DNA of 64,000 bases from Rutidosis leptorrhynchoides (Eukaryota; Streptophyta; Magnoliopsida; Asterales; Asteraceae): NCBI RefSeq assembly GCF_046630445.1, contig NC_092335.1:544859501-544923500 (forward strand), in the 5' to 3' direction. Positions 11,940-28,118 of the stretch are shown one piece after another; position 1 is the stretch's first letter, and each line of letters opens with the position of its first letter. The position numbers were made by a program, and so were the translations under genes. The notes beneath the pieces were generated by a model. The model was not told where the DNA came from. It saw nothing but the letters and a program-made list of their open reading frames with translations, and ran no database searches.

Positions 11940-12619
11940 TAATCTAATTATTATTATTATTGTTATTATTAGTGTTATTGTTATTATTAGTGTTATAGCT
12001 ATTATCACCTTATGAATAAGTATTATGAATTTTATCTAATACATGTATTATTATTATTATTATGATTATGACTATTATTATTATTAACATAAGTATAATC
12101 ATTAATAATATCATTACTATTATTAATATTCTTATAATTATTGTTACTATTAAAATTTTTATCAATTAGATCATTTACTATTATTATTATGACTATTGTT
12201 ACAATTAAGATTATAGTTAAGTATTAAAAGTTTATGAACTAAAATCGTATGATATTGAATAAGTAAATATGTATATAACTATAAAGTTTATATTGATTAG
12301 GATATAAATAACATAGCTATGAACATGAAAATTTATAAACATAGTATTTACATATATGTACGTACAGACATAAAATTGTTAAAATCTTAAGATATTAATA
12401 TTATTATTATTGTCACTATTATTATTACTATGATTCTTATTATAATTATTATTATTATAAATAATGTCATTATTAATATTATCATTATAATCAAATACAA
12501 CTTTAAATTACCATATTATTAAGTATATAAAAATATACTCATAAATAATATTACACACAAGTATGAATATCTTATATTAACAATTTTTATATAAATACAC
12601 ATATAAAATAAATTAGGTA

Positions 12620-12770
<151 letters not shown>

Positions 12771-13814
12771 TATATAAATAATAATCATTTTCAAACATAT
12801 ATATATACAAATTAAATAAACAATATATAAAGTTATAATATATATTGTTCGATTACAACTATGTATATTAATAAATATACAAATGATATAGGTTCGTGAA
12901 TCCGAGGCCAACCCTGCATTTATTTAGTTGTTCAATGGTGTTATATGTATTTTTACTACAAAATACATTAGGTGAGTTTTCATTAATCCATTTTTAAATG
13001 TTTTTGCAATATATATTTTGGGACTGAGAATAAATGCGCTGCTTTTATAACTGTTTTACGAAATAGACACAAGTACTTAAAACTACATTCTATGGCTGGA
13101 TTATTAAACCGAATATGCCCCTTTTTATTAAGTCTGGTAATCTAAAAATTAGGGAACGGACACCCTAATTGACGCGAACTCTAAAGATAGATCTATCGGG
13201 CCCAACAAGCCCCATCCAAAGTACCGGATGCTTTAGTACTTTGAAATTTATATCATGTCCGAAGGAGGATCCCGGAATGATGGGGATATTCTTATATGCA
13301 TATTGTGAATGTCGGTTACCAGGTGTTCAATCAATATGAATGATATTTTCGTCTCTATGCATGGGACGTATGTTTATGAGAAATGGAAATATGAAATCTT
13401 GTGGTCTATTAAAATTATGAAATGATTATTTATGTAAACTAATGAACTCACCAACCTTTTGGTTGACACTTTAAAGCATGTTTATTCTCAGGTATGAAAG
13501 AAATCTTCCGCTGTGCATTTGCTCGTATTAGGGTTATTACTTGAAGTCATTCATGACATATTTCAAAAGACGTTGCATTCAAGTCGTCGAGTTCATCAAG
13601 ATTATTACTAAGTCAATTATTGTTAGATATATTATGAAATGGTATGCATGCCTGTCAACATTCGATGAAATGAAAGTTTGTCTTTTAAAAACGAATGCAA
13701 TGTTTGTAAAATGTATCATATAGAGGTCAAGTACCTCGCGATGTAATCAACTATTGTGAATCGTTGTAATCGATATGGACTTCGTCCAGATGGATTAGGA
13801 CGGGTCCTTTAAGT

Positions 13815-13826
13815 TGGTATCAGAGC
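13815..13826 (+). other. Element C primer binding site
   Basis: TGGTATCAGAGC, a perfect match to the tRNA-Met type site, two bases after the 5' LTR. Confidence 0.85.
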
Positions 13827-14430
13827 CGAGGTCTTAGCGAACCAGGTCTGCATTAGTGTGTCTAACTGATAAGTCGTTAGGATGCATTAGTAAGTCTGGA
13901 CTTCGACCGTGTCGGCATGTCAAAAGTTTTGCTTATCACTTCGTGTCAAAAATTTTCCTGCTTATTATTCTTAGGGAATCACTTGCTTATCATTCTTAGT
14001 CTAGACACGTTTTACTGCATTGATTGCATGAATAGTGTATAGACAAAATTCATATCTTAGCGTATCTGCTAATTCATATCTTAGCGTATCTGTTATTGTT
14101 ATCTTTGCCTGACAGCTTCCGTAGATTCCTCCGTAACTTATGAGATTTTAGTATTATATACGTATATGTAAATTATTTATTGCAGGATACTAATCTACAT
14201 CCTATAATCTATTTCTTATCGAAAATCCTTCATCTGATCGTACGAGACGAATCCCTCAACCAGTTCGAATCCATCGGATTCCGACAGTTATTCTAATTTG
14301 GAGTTTCATCTAAGCTCCAAAAGCAGTGTCACCAGAATGAATCAACCAATTCATCTGATGGGTTCGTAGTCGACTTAATCAATGGAGACGCGCAGAAGGC
14401 GATCCCTTCCACTAATCGAATTCACCTCTT

Positions 14431-14802
14431 GGCGAGGAACCTGAAGCACTTACCAGCGAAGCTATTCGAAACACCATTTTCAGCCTCATTTCTAGAGTAT
14501 CTTGTCACGACTATATACTATCTCAAATCTTAGATCTTATTCATTCGCTCGTTCCGACCGACAATCATCCCGGAGTAATACAAGAAGTCAACGAACTTCG
14601 CGCTCGAGTAATCAATTTGGAGAATAATGGTGCAAAACGTACCAGCTCCAGCAACATCACCTGCATCAACAGTACAACCAACAACATAAGTTTCAACATT
14701 ACATGCTCAACATCTCATTTTGTACCTCGAGTACAATCATCGTTCTACGAATCATTCTACATTTTTTTTCTTCGTTCGACATGGCAATTATATAATCTTT
14801 AA
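14431..14802 (+). pseudogene. Decayed ORF in element C internal domain
   Basis: One open frame from about 14431 to the stop at 14800-14802, about 123 codons without a clear ATG. The N-terminal part reads as a plausible helical protein (EALTSEAIRNTIFSLISRVS, later ELRARVINLENN). After LENN the composition becomes Ser/Thr/Asn-rich and low complexity, and the adjacent frame reads a Pro/Ala/Thr-rich stretch, so a frameshift is likely there. It sits between PBS and the internal polypurine-like tract, the place where D and E carry their accessory ORFs. I do not recognise a family. Confidence 0.4.
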
Positions 14803-14973
14803 TGTTTTAGAGATTATATATTCTTATTCTAACGGTAAATCAAATGAGTTTAATATCATATTGACTCATTAAAACCATGATTACATCTGAAGAAAATATA
14901 TATGTATATATGTTTTCAAAAAGGTAGTAATTAAAAATTCTTTTGTACTAACTGTTAATGATGAAAATATTTT

Positions 14974-14986
14974 AATGGGTAGGTAA
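14974..14986 (+). other. Internal polypurine-tract-like motif in element C
   Basis: AATGGGTAGGTAA in the middle of the internal domain, 12 of 13 bases the same as D's own 3' tract (AATGGGTAGGTAC). It is followed by TACCCGAGGAATATTTAAAT, which resembles a degraded LTR start. D and E carry the same at 58125-58137 and 40535-40547. Confidence 0.6.
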
Positions 14987-15449
14987 TACCCGAGGAATAT
15001 TTAAATTTCACATTAAAAAGTTACACTGTATATTCTTCGAATCTGATTCAACAGTTATTCACTATCCTATTTACAACCACCGAGATACGTATCCGTTCAC
15101 CAAAGAATAACTATTTTCATTCAAATTCAATTTCATATTTGGATTTTGACCTATCAGAATCCAACAAGTGGCATAATGAAGAAATAATGGACACAATAAA
15201 AATTGATTAGAAACAGACTAATTAACAATATTAAATTTTATTAAGAAACCACGCTAACAAAATCCTAGCTAACTGTTCCTAGCTAACTGTTAATTCCGTA
15301 TTACCATTTAATTATCGCAATTTATTTATCGCAATTTATTTTATCGCAATTTAATTATCGCAATTTTAATTATTGTCATTTAATTTCTGTTATTTACTTT
15401 ACGCATTTTATTTATCGTCATTTAATTTCTTTATTTATTTTACGCACTT

Positions 15450-15780
15450 TAAATATCGGGATACGTATACAAGGTTTTGACATATCATATCGACGCATCT
15501 ATATATATTATTTGGAATCACCATAGACACTCAATATGCAGTAATGATCGAGTTCTCTATACAGGGTTGAGGTTGATTCTCAAATAATATATATACTTTG
15601 AGTTGTGATCGAGTCTGAGACGTATACGGGTCACGATACATATTAATTAATTCGAATATTATATATTAAATTATATATGAATTATTGGACTGTTAAATGT
15701 GGACTATCGACTGTGGACTAAAGACATTAGACAATTAAAATGAATTAAAATATTGAATATAACATATGAAACTAAACATT
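15450..15780 (+). repeat. D/E-type LTR U3-like block inside element C
   Basis: Contains CATCTATATATAT, CCATAGACACTC, TATACAGGGTTGAGGTTGATT, TTTGAGTTGTGATC and GAGACGTATACGG in that order. The same order appears on the minus strand of the E LTR (about 33600-33800). It also has TATTGGACTGTT and TGTGGACTA motifs like the GGACTA-rich stretch of D's LTR at 55165-55225. It is therefore an LTR-derived segment within an internal domain. Confidence 0.6.
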
Positions 15781-17945
15781 TCTTCAAGTTGCCACTTGAT
15801 TTCATTTTAAACCTCAATTGTATCTTGATGATTACAATCTGCGTTCAAACCTTTCAGGATTCTTAAAAACACCTCAATCGAGAGGATGAATCAACCGCAC
15901 TTCATCTACGGAAGAAAAGATTGATGCATATAGGTATGCACCTGAAAACACTCGGAACCTGTGTAAAAATTTAACACGTATCTATTCTAGCTCCTTTGAC
16001 ATTGTTATTACCGAAAATAACATTTCAACTCTTTTTCCAATTAGCCAATTTGACTTTCCATTCGAATTAGCCTTATTATAACCTCGACATATAAGTTGCC
16101 TGTCATCATCGTTACCGGAGAACCATTTATATTTCACCACATTAGCAGTAAAAATTACCAGCAACTTCAATGAATTTGGACTTTCTGAAAAATCATTATA
16201 TTCATTTGAACCCCATTTTGTATTCATCTATACCCTGTAACACTAATTGCCATACCAATTACCGAGAATTAGCAATCAGTATTTTGAATCTCGTAGCATT
16301 TCTACATTAATAATTATATGTATACATATAACAATTATCTCCTAGAATTATGATCTTCAATTCTGAAATTTTGAAAAGGCACCCAATTTACGAATCGATA
16401 CTCTGAATGTTGAAAAAGCTGAATGAAGCAGCAGAAACTGTAGGCAACCGTAAACGACCTTAGTCGTCGAAATTTTGATGATAAAGAATAGTATGTTGGA
16501 AAAGCTCAGAAATGTTGGAACTGGAAAACGGATTGAGCTAACCATGAAGGAGACAAAGGACAAATACAAGGACCATACCCTATATTCAAAGAATCCAGAT
16601 AATTTTGGATCCGTTGAAATCTTTAAAGAATATCTTGCTCCGAAGTCATGTTAAAATCTTGCGGAAAATCTTTCTCCATCAACCATCGAACTTAGAAATT
16701 CCAAAATATCATCATCAACATCTTCGATATTTCTGAGGATATTATCATAAATATTCTCGTTCGAAATTATATACCTTTTCGTGCTTCCTGTGTTTCATTA
16801 TATTGGAAACTTCTGAAAAATCTAAGTTTAATTTATGAATAAATTCTGGAGAAATGTAAAGAAATTGATGCATGAATTTGTATAATATAATGACACTTGA
16901 TCAACGTGATTATATTACAGTAAGTCATGCTGAGTTTCTAATGGAACGTGATGATTCACAGACTCTAACGTCATCATGTGCCATGTTACATGACTCTTGT
17001 ATTCTATTTAAATCTTTAAAATATCAAGAAAATATTTCTTGATGATTCGGTCTTTTCCAGGGTATTCTGGTAATTTAATCAATCAAAATCGTGCCATTAC
17101 CATTCCCTTCTTAGAACATTAACAAGGTTCATTCTGAAACTTATATCTGCGAATTCTAGACCATTACAAGCGGTGCTTAATCGTAAGAAGAAGAAACGGA
17201 GGGACAAAGCTCCGAAACAGAAATTGGGGTATAAATCGCAGTAAAGGAAAGAGAGCATTAACTGTGAATGACAATGACTATAGAAGACGGAAGTAGGGAC
17301 TCCGAAGTATAAGGGAAAATATAAAGCCCAATGACAGCACGGAAGGTACAAACCGTGGATAATAATACGAATAACAATATAAAGACACGGTATAATTAAG
17401 AATAGTGTCACCCCAAGGATATATTAAAGTAAACAGATTTTTTGGTAGAAGATTAAAAAGAAGGATGACATAAATGATGATTAGGAAAATATCAGGGTTT
17501 AGAATTGGATTAAGCATTTTCATAATCTTTTGGATGTACGAACTAAGAAAGAAAGTATAGGAATGGTGAGGATAATGGAACGGAAGATTTAATTTATAAT
17601 GGAAATATCAGACAGAGTAATCAAGGCATATCTCCGCATTTAATTAGAGAGATTCTAATTTCCTTATTCGCCGAAGAATCAGATCTTATAGATTTCAAAG
17701 ATTTTTTTTTAAATCCCTTGAATTCCGAAATTCAACAAACAAAACGTCAAAAGTTAAGATGAATCTTTACTTTCCTATTTCACTCTTTGGTGATAGCTTC
17801 ATTCGTACTTTTCGAATAATTGAATTATTTTTATCCATATTACTCAATGATGATAAAAATCAATTTATCAACTCATTTTCGTCATGAAAACATTTTTATT
17901 GTTAGCCATGACCACCTCACTCAAATTTCGGGATGAAATTTCTTT
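15781..17945 (+). other. Non-coding 3' half of element C internal domain
   Basis: About 2.2 kb between the U3-like block and the polypurine tract. Short ORFs of 60-104 codons occur in several frames, but none shows recognisable motifs or consistent composition. I see no gene here. The last 30 bases carry the family phrase AAATTTCGGGATGAAATTTC. Confidence 0.6.
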
Positions 17946-17958
17946 AACGGGTAGGTAC
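17946..17958 (+). other. Element C 3' polypurine tract
   Basis: AACGGGTAGGTAC directly abutting TGTGACGACCCG, the start of the 3' LTR. Confidence 0.85.
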
Positions 17959-21780
<3,822 letters not shown>

Positions 21781-22841
21781 CCTAGACCTGAAATGGCCAT
21801 TCGAAGGGAAAGGGGTGATTGGAAGCTTATCTAATACGGCAAGTATCCTAAAATGGAAAACACTCTTAAAAGTAGAAACTTTCTAGTTATAGAAACTTAC
21901 TAAAATAAGGAACCTACTAAAAGTGGAAAATTTCTAAAAATAGAAACTTACTAGAAAAGGAAAATGAACTATACTTAAAACACTATCATACTTAAACATT
22001 TACTTAAACATGGGGCAAAACACTTACTACTTTTAAATGTCAATAGGTTGACTTTCTGTTCGTTCCAACTTTCTATTCCAAGGAATAATCGTCATCTCTC
22101 TCTACTTACAAAGGTGAATTCATAGCCCCACTCTATATTGCTAGTAAACTTACTTACTTTTATTGGGGTGAGACACATGATGTTTTTACATTTTACAACT
22201 TAGACACAAGTACCAAACTACTAAACTATGCTATACCCGGCTATGTCCGACTAATTCCCTACAGTGATATTTTTAATTGCTCATTGAATGCATGCTTAAT
22301 TATTGGGGGTAGGCCTATCGGGAGTAACGTCCCCGATACATTTGACTAAGTCTTTGTATTACTTAATAATGAAATTAAACCGACAAGTATAAACTACAAC
22401 TTGTCTTTGGGGCAAACTTGAACATTTAGTCTAAATATCACGCATTGGCATAACTTTTTGATTTAGAGATCAACTTTATAAACTAAATATTGTGGTCTAA
22501 AACAACGGTCAAACTTATTTGTTAAACCTGTGAACTTCACTCAACCTTTTTGGTTGACACTTTAGCATGTTTTGTCTCAGGTGCTGATTGATCCAAGCTT
22601 TCTTACTTACTACTTATGTGATGCTACTTGGACATAGGATCAAGAGATATCGCATTATTTACTTTTTCATTTGAACATTTACATTATTGTTACTTCCATC
22701 ATTGTAACGACATTTCATTTTCCGCTGCGTACTCTCAATAAAGTTTATTTAATCATTTAGTATTGTTCTTGTATATTATAATATATTGGTTTATTTGATA
22801 TTAAGTCACATTTCGCTCAGGCCCTAACTGGGGGTGTGATA
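21781..22841 (+). repeat. Element B 3' LTR, right part
   Basis: Resumes with CCTAGACCTGAAATGGCC, matching the 5' LTR from about 3592 to 4657, and ends GGTGTGATA at 22841. It contains the second copy of the hairpin/acceptor signal (22541-22580). Confidence 0.9.
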
Positions 22842-23339
22842 CTCTTCCCCTGTGATTAGTGCGAAAAAATTATCAACAGATGTTTCTTTTGTTTCTGTTT
22901 GTGCTAAAGAATGCCTATACTTCTCTGATGCTTTTCGTGAAAGAATATTGGCTAAGAATTTATTTGATGATTCTTCAGTTATTTCTCATTCATTGCCAAG
23001 ACACTCTGTTATCATTTTTCCTTTCAATCCATCACCTGCCTCTCATAATCTCTTTGGTATTCCTTCATCTCTCTCCTTTCTTATTTTATCCATGATTACT
23101 TCCAACAATTGCATTGCATGAATCTTCAAGATTTCTTGCTCATCATTCTTGGCTGTTTCATCAAATGTTTCACTTTGCTCCTTTCTCTGCGAATTGACAA
23201 ATAACTGCAAAGGTTGTATTGGTGAAAATTTTACTTGTTGTATGCTTTTATTTGCTCTTCCTGTAATCTCATTGCTGTTTTCTTCATTTATTTTCTTTGA
23301 AGATTGTTGAGTTATTGTCTTTCCCTGATCTCCTCCCAT
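22842..23339 (-). pseudogene. Tat-like gag, N-terminal portion
   Basis: Minus-strand ORF starting at ATG 23339 (MGGDQGKTITQQ). It has a charged N-terminal domain with two in-frame TGA codons (one at 23043-23045, another near 22990). It runs to the insertion point at 22842 reading LITGEE. Joining it to 2287 on the left, counting CTCTT once, continues in frame as AKKPMAMSTTTQRFYERIVN. This shows the two halves were one gene before B arrived. Both TGAs could be CGA codons hit by C-to-T change. The start is supported by a TATA box and leader upstream. Confidence 0.7.
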
Positions 23340-24060
23340 CTTCTTATACTGTTCTTTTTTCTATTTGTAGAAGAAAGCTCAAAACTAATTAAAAAACGGA
23401 TGGTGCCAAATGATCGTACCAAATTCGGATTGCTGATAGGATACGAGTGAAAATCACAATCACGTTAACGGTGAGCGGTTTGAATCCTTGAAAGCTCTCC
23501 GTATTAACAATGATTACCGGATTCAGAGTCAAGTTGCGAATCCAGTTGAGGTCAAACTTGGTTAAACACTTAGAGAGAGAAAGTTCTTCTGAAGAAAGAG
23601 AAAGTTCTGCTCTGACAGTGATTGAATCTGCCTATTAATGAAATCCAGGTGGCATATTTATAGGCAAAAAAGGTCAAAGGTTCTTTGACGTGTCATGTCC
23701 TGATTGGTGGGTCAACCCTTATTCTTCAGAATTTTGACCAGTCAACTCGTATTCTTCATCATATAAGTTTCATCTTTATTCGCTGTCCGCATTGTCTATT
23801 CGCAATCCGATGTTGCGTTTATACTTGGTTAATTTTAATGTTTTTATTCACGTTTATGGTGTTTGGTTCTTCTTTAAAGATGCATTTTCTATACGCTAAC
23901 CGAATAGCGTATTATTATCTTACATATACATTATTATTTGAACTTATGTCTCACATTGTTTTGTGCAAGGATCAAGATACTTCGATTGAGGTTCACACAC
24001 CAATGTACATCTTTTACTTACTTTTTTCATTTCTCCCCCTAATGTAGGGAACAACGTTTC
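23340..24060 (-). other. Leader and probable LTR of the Tat-like relic
   Basis: On the minus strand a TATAAATA box (23655-23662) precedes a CT-rich leader (TTCTCTTTCTTCAGAAG) and then GATCATTTGGCACCATCC, which resembles the GATCATTTGGCGCC leader of Tat/Athila elements. The gag ATG follows at 23339. LTR ends are not resolved because the partner LTR is not in the window. Confidence 0.45.
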
Positions 24061-24099
24061 TTTAAATTGACAATCAGCAAAACGTCTCACCCTTCATGG

Positions 24100-25300
24100 G
24101 TTTAATTTATCTTATAACAGAATATGTTTCATATTCAACATATATTCTCAACCTTCTTTAAGGACCCTTTTTGTGCATTGTGGCGGGGCGAAATGAACAT
24201 ATAACGCACAACTAAATGTTTTTATTATCAATGGTCTAGATATTAGCTGCAAACGTTTAGTTAATGATTCAACTAAATCATTTTGTGTATTCACATGAGC
24301 AACATGACGTTCTACAACAATCCCCATACACATGCAATAGTCATTAAATGTTTGAGATATAAACTCACCATCATTATCAAGTCTCACCCTTCAACTTGGG
24401 AGAAAATAATGGCATTATTAATCGAAAACTTTATACCATTTGGTAATATAAATTTTACCTTTTTCTTCGCTTGCATCTAGTCTACAAGACCTAATATAGT
24501 ATCTATAATCTCTTCTGTCAGCTTCAAATCAATAAAATATTTTTAGATTTAAGTATAGTGTGTGTAGTACCACTGTCTGCCATTGAAAGATCTTAACATT
24601 TAATTGATGTGGTACTCCATCAAGATTGATATTAAAACTTCAAATAAGATATATAAATAATGAGTAAATATATCAAAAAAATCATCAAAACATATTACAT
24701 GCAAACAAGTTATAATCAAAAGTATATGAAAGATAACACCTAATAAATATCGATATGTTATAGTGTAAAATCATTTATTAATGAGTGACACATAAAAATG
24801 TAGTCATTTTATAAGATTAAGATCATTTAAGTCTAAAGGTTACCTCAGTGTTTACTTAATCAAGGTTATCCACCATATGATTCTCGTTTCCTTTCGTTTG
24901 GGAATTCTTTGTAGTGCTAATCAAAATGTTGATGTATTTATGTATACTAATGACCCATATTTCCATATTATAAAATAAAAATCTACAGATTCTTGCAAGA
25001 GTATTTACTAACATCATCAATTTTATTTCTTCATGAATCACAATTATTTCTTGATAACTAATATCATATCTATCTTTGAGTTTTTTTCATATTACACTTA
25101 GATCTTATATTATATAGTATTCAAATTCTAAGGGCTTGTCAATATGTTTACGAAGAAAAATACATGTTATTGCATTTTCTTGTTTAGAACAATTGGAATT
25201 TTCATTCATGGTTTCTAAAATATCATTGATTCAAGATGTGTTTCCACATTCAGAACTTATGGCATATAGTTCTTTCTACTTACATCAAGAGGAGAAAATT
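24100..25300 (-). pseudogene. Old copia polyprotein relic (gag, protease, integrase pieces)
   Basis: Minus-strand fragments in copia order. About 24856-25041 contains a decayed gag end. Near 24560-24590 reads ADSGTTHTIL, a copia protease active-site phrase. About 24148-24390 reads RLDNDGEFISQTFNDYC and QNDLVESL, the integrase D(D)E region, with GLAES changed to DLVES. The pieces are separated by deletions and frameshifts and RT is missing. This is much older than the numbered elements and H is inserted upstream of it. Confidence 0.55.
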
Positions 25301-26210
25301 TAGGCTTAGTTATGTTCGATGTATGTGCTATTATCAAAATTAAGACAAACAACAGATAAATTAGAATTCGTACATACAAACACATAGCGAGGCATGATAG
25401 AATTACAAATCTGAGAGAAAAATAAAATTCATTCGGTGGTAGTCTAACAAGAAGAAGGATGATATAGCTAGTATGACCAATACAACAACATAAATCAAAA
25501 ACATGTGAATCATCTTCACAAAACTCTCTGAAAGAAATAATCTGATGTTTTATGATAATGTGAATAGAGAGATGTTTGATTTAAATAGAAAAATATAACC
25601 GTTATAACGTTGTTATATGGATTTAAATACCGTGTTGTACCCGCTGTATATAAAGAGATTTAAATAAATAGAAAAAATGGTTTGTATAAAACTAAAAATA
25701 TATTTAGTATAAATACATTTACAATAAATACATGTACTATAAATACGTTTAGTATAAATACAGAGATTAAGATAAGAATAATAATTAAAGAATAAATGTT
25801 ACCGTGCAAAAATAATAGACTTAAGAATAAACATAACTATGCATGAAATATACAATGTTGGTTGGGTAAATAGATGTAAGTAAACATTAATAAACGTTAG
25901 ATAACGTAAATATAAATGTTAGTGTATATAAATAAATATCGGTACACATAATAAAAGTAAGATAACATAAATAGGAAGGTTAGTATATATATAAGTACAT
26001 GTTAGTAAACATAAATAATAAAAGTTAGATAGTTAGTAGTCTCAAATGCTAGTAGTCCAAATATTAGTATTCAAAGATGTTGATAGTATTATATTTTTAA
26101 GTGTGTATGATAATATTTCTTTATTCATTTATGTTGATGATTGTGATGATAATGATGATAGTTACCTATATATTATTTAAGAAATTGGCTAACCTTGATT
26201 CGTGACTTGT
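25301..26210. other. AT-rich region with no recognised gene
   Basis: Short repeated phrases such as TTTAGTATAAATAC recur three to four times at 25700-25760. They could be the degenerated upstream region of the copia relic. No coding or RNA gene was seen. Confidence 0.4.
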
Positions 26211-26215
26211 GATTG

Positions 26216-26501
26216 TGTTGGTGCATATTAAGGCCCAAGTTCTAATCAACCAACATAAAAAGCCCGATTAGTATAAATAGAGGCGATGATGCACATTTGT
26301 ACCTGATGCTCATTCCATCAACCCTAATCACTTCCGGTCGTTCTCTCATGATCTTAAGTCATCCCAAAAACCAACACAAGTCGAATCAAGACTCTAGGGC
26401 ATCGTTCTAATCTGATCCAAAACGATCATGTTCGGCTCATTCGATCCCCAACATCAACGATTCATGAAACCTTCGATCCCAAGATCCAAATGGCTCCAAC
26501 A
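26216..26501 (+). repeat. Element H 5' LTR
   Basis: TGTTGGTGCATATTAAGG to ATGGCTCCAACA. The 3' copy is 32324-32546 plus 45601-45667. A TATA box TATAAATAG is at 26272-26280. Confidence 0.9.
26272..26280 (+). promoter_or_regulatory. TATA box of element H LTR
   Basis: TATAAATAG, preserved in the 3' LTR at 32380-32388. Transcription would start about 30 bp downstream, near 26310. Confidence 0.6.
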
Positions 26502-26504
26502 AAG

Positions 26505-26516
26505 TGGTATCAGAGC
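26505..26516 (+). other. Element H primer binding site
   Basis: TGGTATCAGAGC three bases after the LTR end; perfect tRNA-Met type site. Confidence 0.85.
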
Positions 26517-26959
26517 TAAGGCTTGTAGGATCAATCGTTCATAGCGTGATTTCATTTTTGAGTAAAAAAATCGAGTTTTTCTCTGCATTTATCATGTTTT
26601 TGTTCAAAAATTGAATAATCGTGTGTGGATGTTAAAAAATTCTAATTGATTAGTGTTATATGTTCTTTGTGATCATAAAAACGTTCGACAATTTATAGAT
26701 CTCATTTTCATTACGTTTCGAGTGAGAAATCTGAGATTTAGTTTCAAAATTTTCGGTTTAAAAATCAATCGGGTTCGTGAATTTTTTTGTGTTATTTGAA
26801 AATCTAGAAACGTAGAAGTGTTAGAAATTATATCTAGTACCTGTCTGCAAGTTTTCAGCTCCTAATTTCATGTTTTGAGTCATCTCCGCCGCGAACCACC
26901 ATGCACCACCACTAAACATGCCGAATTCTGCAAAAATCACCAAGAACACCCTGTTTTCT

Positions 26960-27123
26960 CCCTCGGCCGATTGTCTCACTCCCTCGGCCGATTTTCTCAC
27001 TCCCTCGACCGATTGAAATGACTCACACGACCGATTGTCTAAAATACCAATTTTTAAAATTGTAACGAAGTGCTGCCCGATTGTACACCCTCGACCGACT
27101 GTCTCTCCTCCATTGACCGACTG
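26960..27123 (+). repeat. Decayed 21-bp tandem repeat in element H leader
   Basis: Units CCCTCGGCCGATTGTCTCAC(T) at 26960-26980 and 26981-27001, then diverged units built on CTCGACCGATTG to about 27123. The core CCGA(T/C)TG recurs seven to eight times. The unit length is a multiple of three and one frame reads PSADCLT repeats, but no ORF includes it. Confidence 0.65.
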
Positions 27124-27176
27124 TGTTTCTGAAATAAAAAAAAAAATGAGACATAGATTTTGAGAATTTAAAGTTA

Positions 27177-28118
27177 GTGATTATAATGGATAATGGAATG
27201 AAGAAAAATAAGGAAAAGATTTTGAAACATGAATGGAAAGATTTTACGGCTCTGAGGACTGAAAGTTTAGAAGATACGATAGCGAGGTATCATCGTCTAA
27301 TATCCGAGATGGAGAATTGTAGAATTGAGGTGACACAATCTAAAGCTGTAAAAGTTCTAAAAGAGGGATTGCCAAGGAAATGGAATGCATACATTGAGCA
27401 TCTTGAATCGAGAGCTTGGGCTACAAATAATGTTCTCACTCTCAATTCATTTATTTCCAAGTTGAGGGGGAAGGAATTGGAGCAATGTACTAGAATCAAT
27501 ATACTTCAAGATTCTAAGATAAACGATGTGTTTGCATTCGGGTTTAAGAATGATATTGAGATGGTTAGTGTTTGCTTTAAAGACGAATCTTCAGGTGATC
27601 ATGGTGATGCTGCTACTGAGATTGAAAATCCAGCTATGGAAGAAGAGCCAGTTGTGAATGTTGCTGCTGATAGTATTGAGAAGCTGGGGATAGTGTCAGA
27701 CAGTTCTGGGTCGGAGTCTGAAATTGAGGTCTCGAACTCGACAACCAACTGTGCATTCATGGCCAACACGTCAAGCAATGATAAGGTACACACTAAATCT
27801 ACTTCTATTTGTTCTAAATGTACTGATTTTGAGCAGGAAATTGATAGACTTGAATGTGTCATTTCTAAGCTTAGTGAAATTCCTGTAACTTGTGAGAATT
27901 GTCCAAAACTTAAGCTTGAACTTAAGAACTTAAGTTTAGAAAATCGGAAAAATAAGAAGAATTATCAGGATGCAGTGTATTATCTCAATAAGCAGAAGGA
28001 ATATGTAGATGTTATTAAGACATTAGAAAATCAGATAGGGTTCTTAAAAGCAACTATTATAGATGATCAGAAAGTCATTACATTGTACTTGAATCAGATA
28101 GAAAGCCTTAAGAAATAA
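27177..28118 (+). pseudogene. Element H gag, capsid and coiled-coil part
   Basis: An open frame of 313 codons with a copia gag (UBN2/Retrotran_gag type) signature. HEWKDFTALRTESLEDTIAR and YHRLISEMENC are followed by LKEGLPRKWNAYI and LNSFISKLRGKELE (residues about 20-105). An acidic linker follows (120-195). A coiled coil then runs to the end, with a CTDFEQEIDRLECVISKL stretch and a C-x2-C type pair (CENCPKLKLEL). The usual N-terminal start of copia gag is missing, so the gene is truncated at the 5' side. The stop at 28118 is followed by a frame change into the next part. Confidence 0.75.

Noticed and set aside
11823..12008. Ile-rich ORFs (also 19691-20183) and Tyr-Ile ORFs (12519-12911, 20631-20879, 55264-55506, 62798-63037)
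   Set aside because: Pure translations of (TTA)n and (TA)n microsatellites.
16357..17523. Minus-strand ORFs of 70-104 codons inside element C
   Set aside because: No motifs, different frames, no conservation elsewhere in the window; consistent with chance ORFs.
22852..23121. Plus-strand ORF of 89 codons
   Set aside because: Antisense to the Tat-like gag, which has a TATA box, a leader and an exact join across the insertion.
23685..24047. 120-codon plus-strand hydrophobic ORF (possible membrane protein)
   Set aside because: Lies in the probable LTR of the Tat-like relic, is AT-rich with hydrophobic residues as expected from T-rich sequence, and has no known motif.
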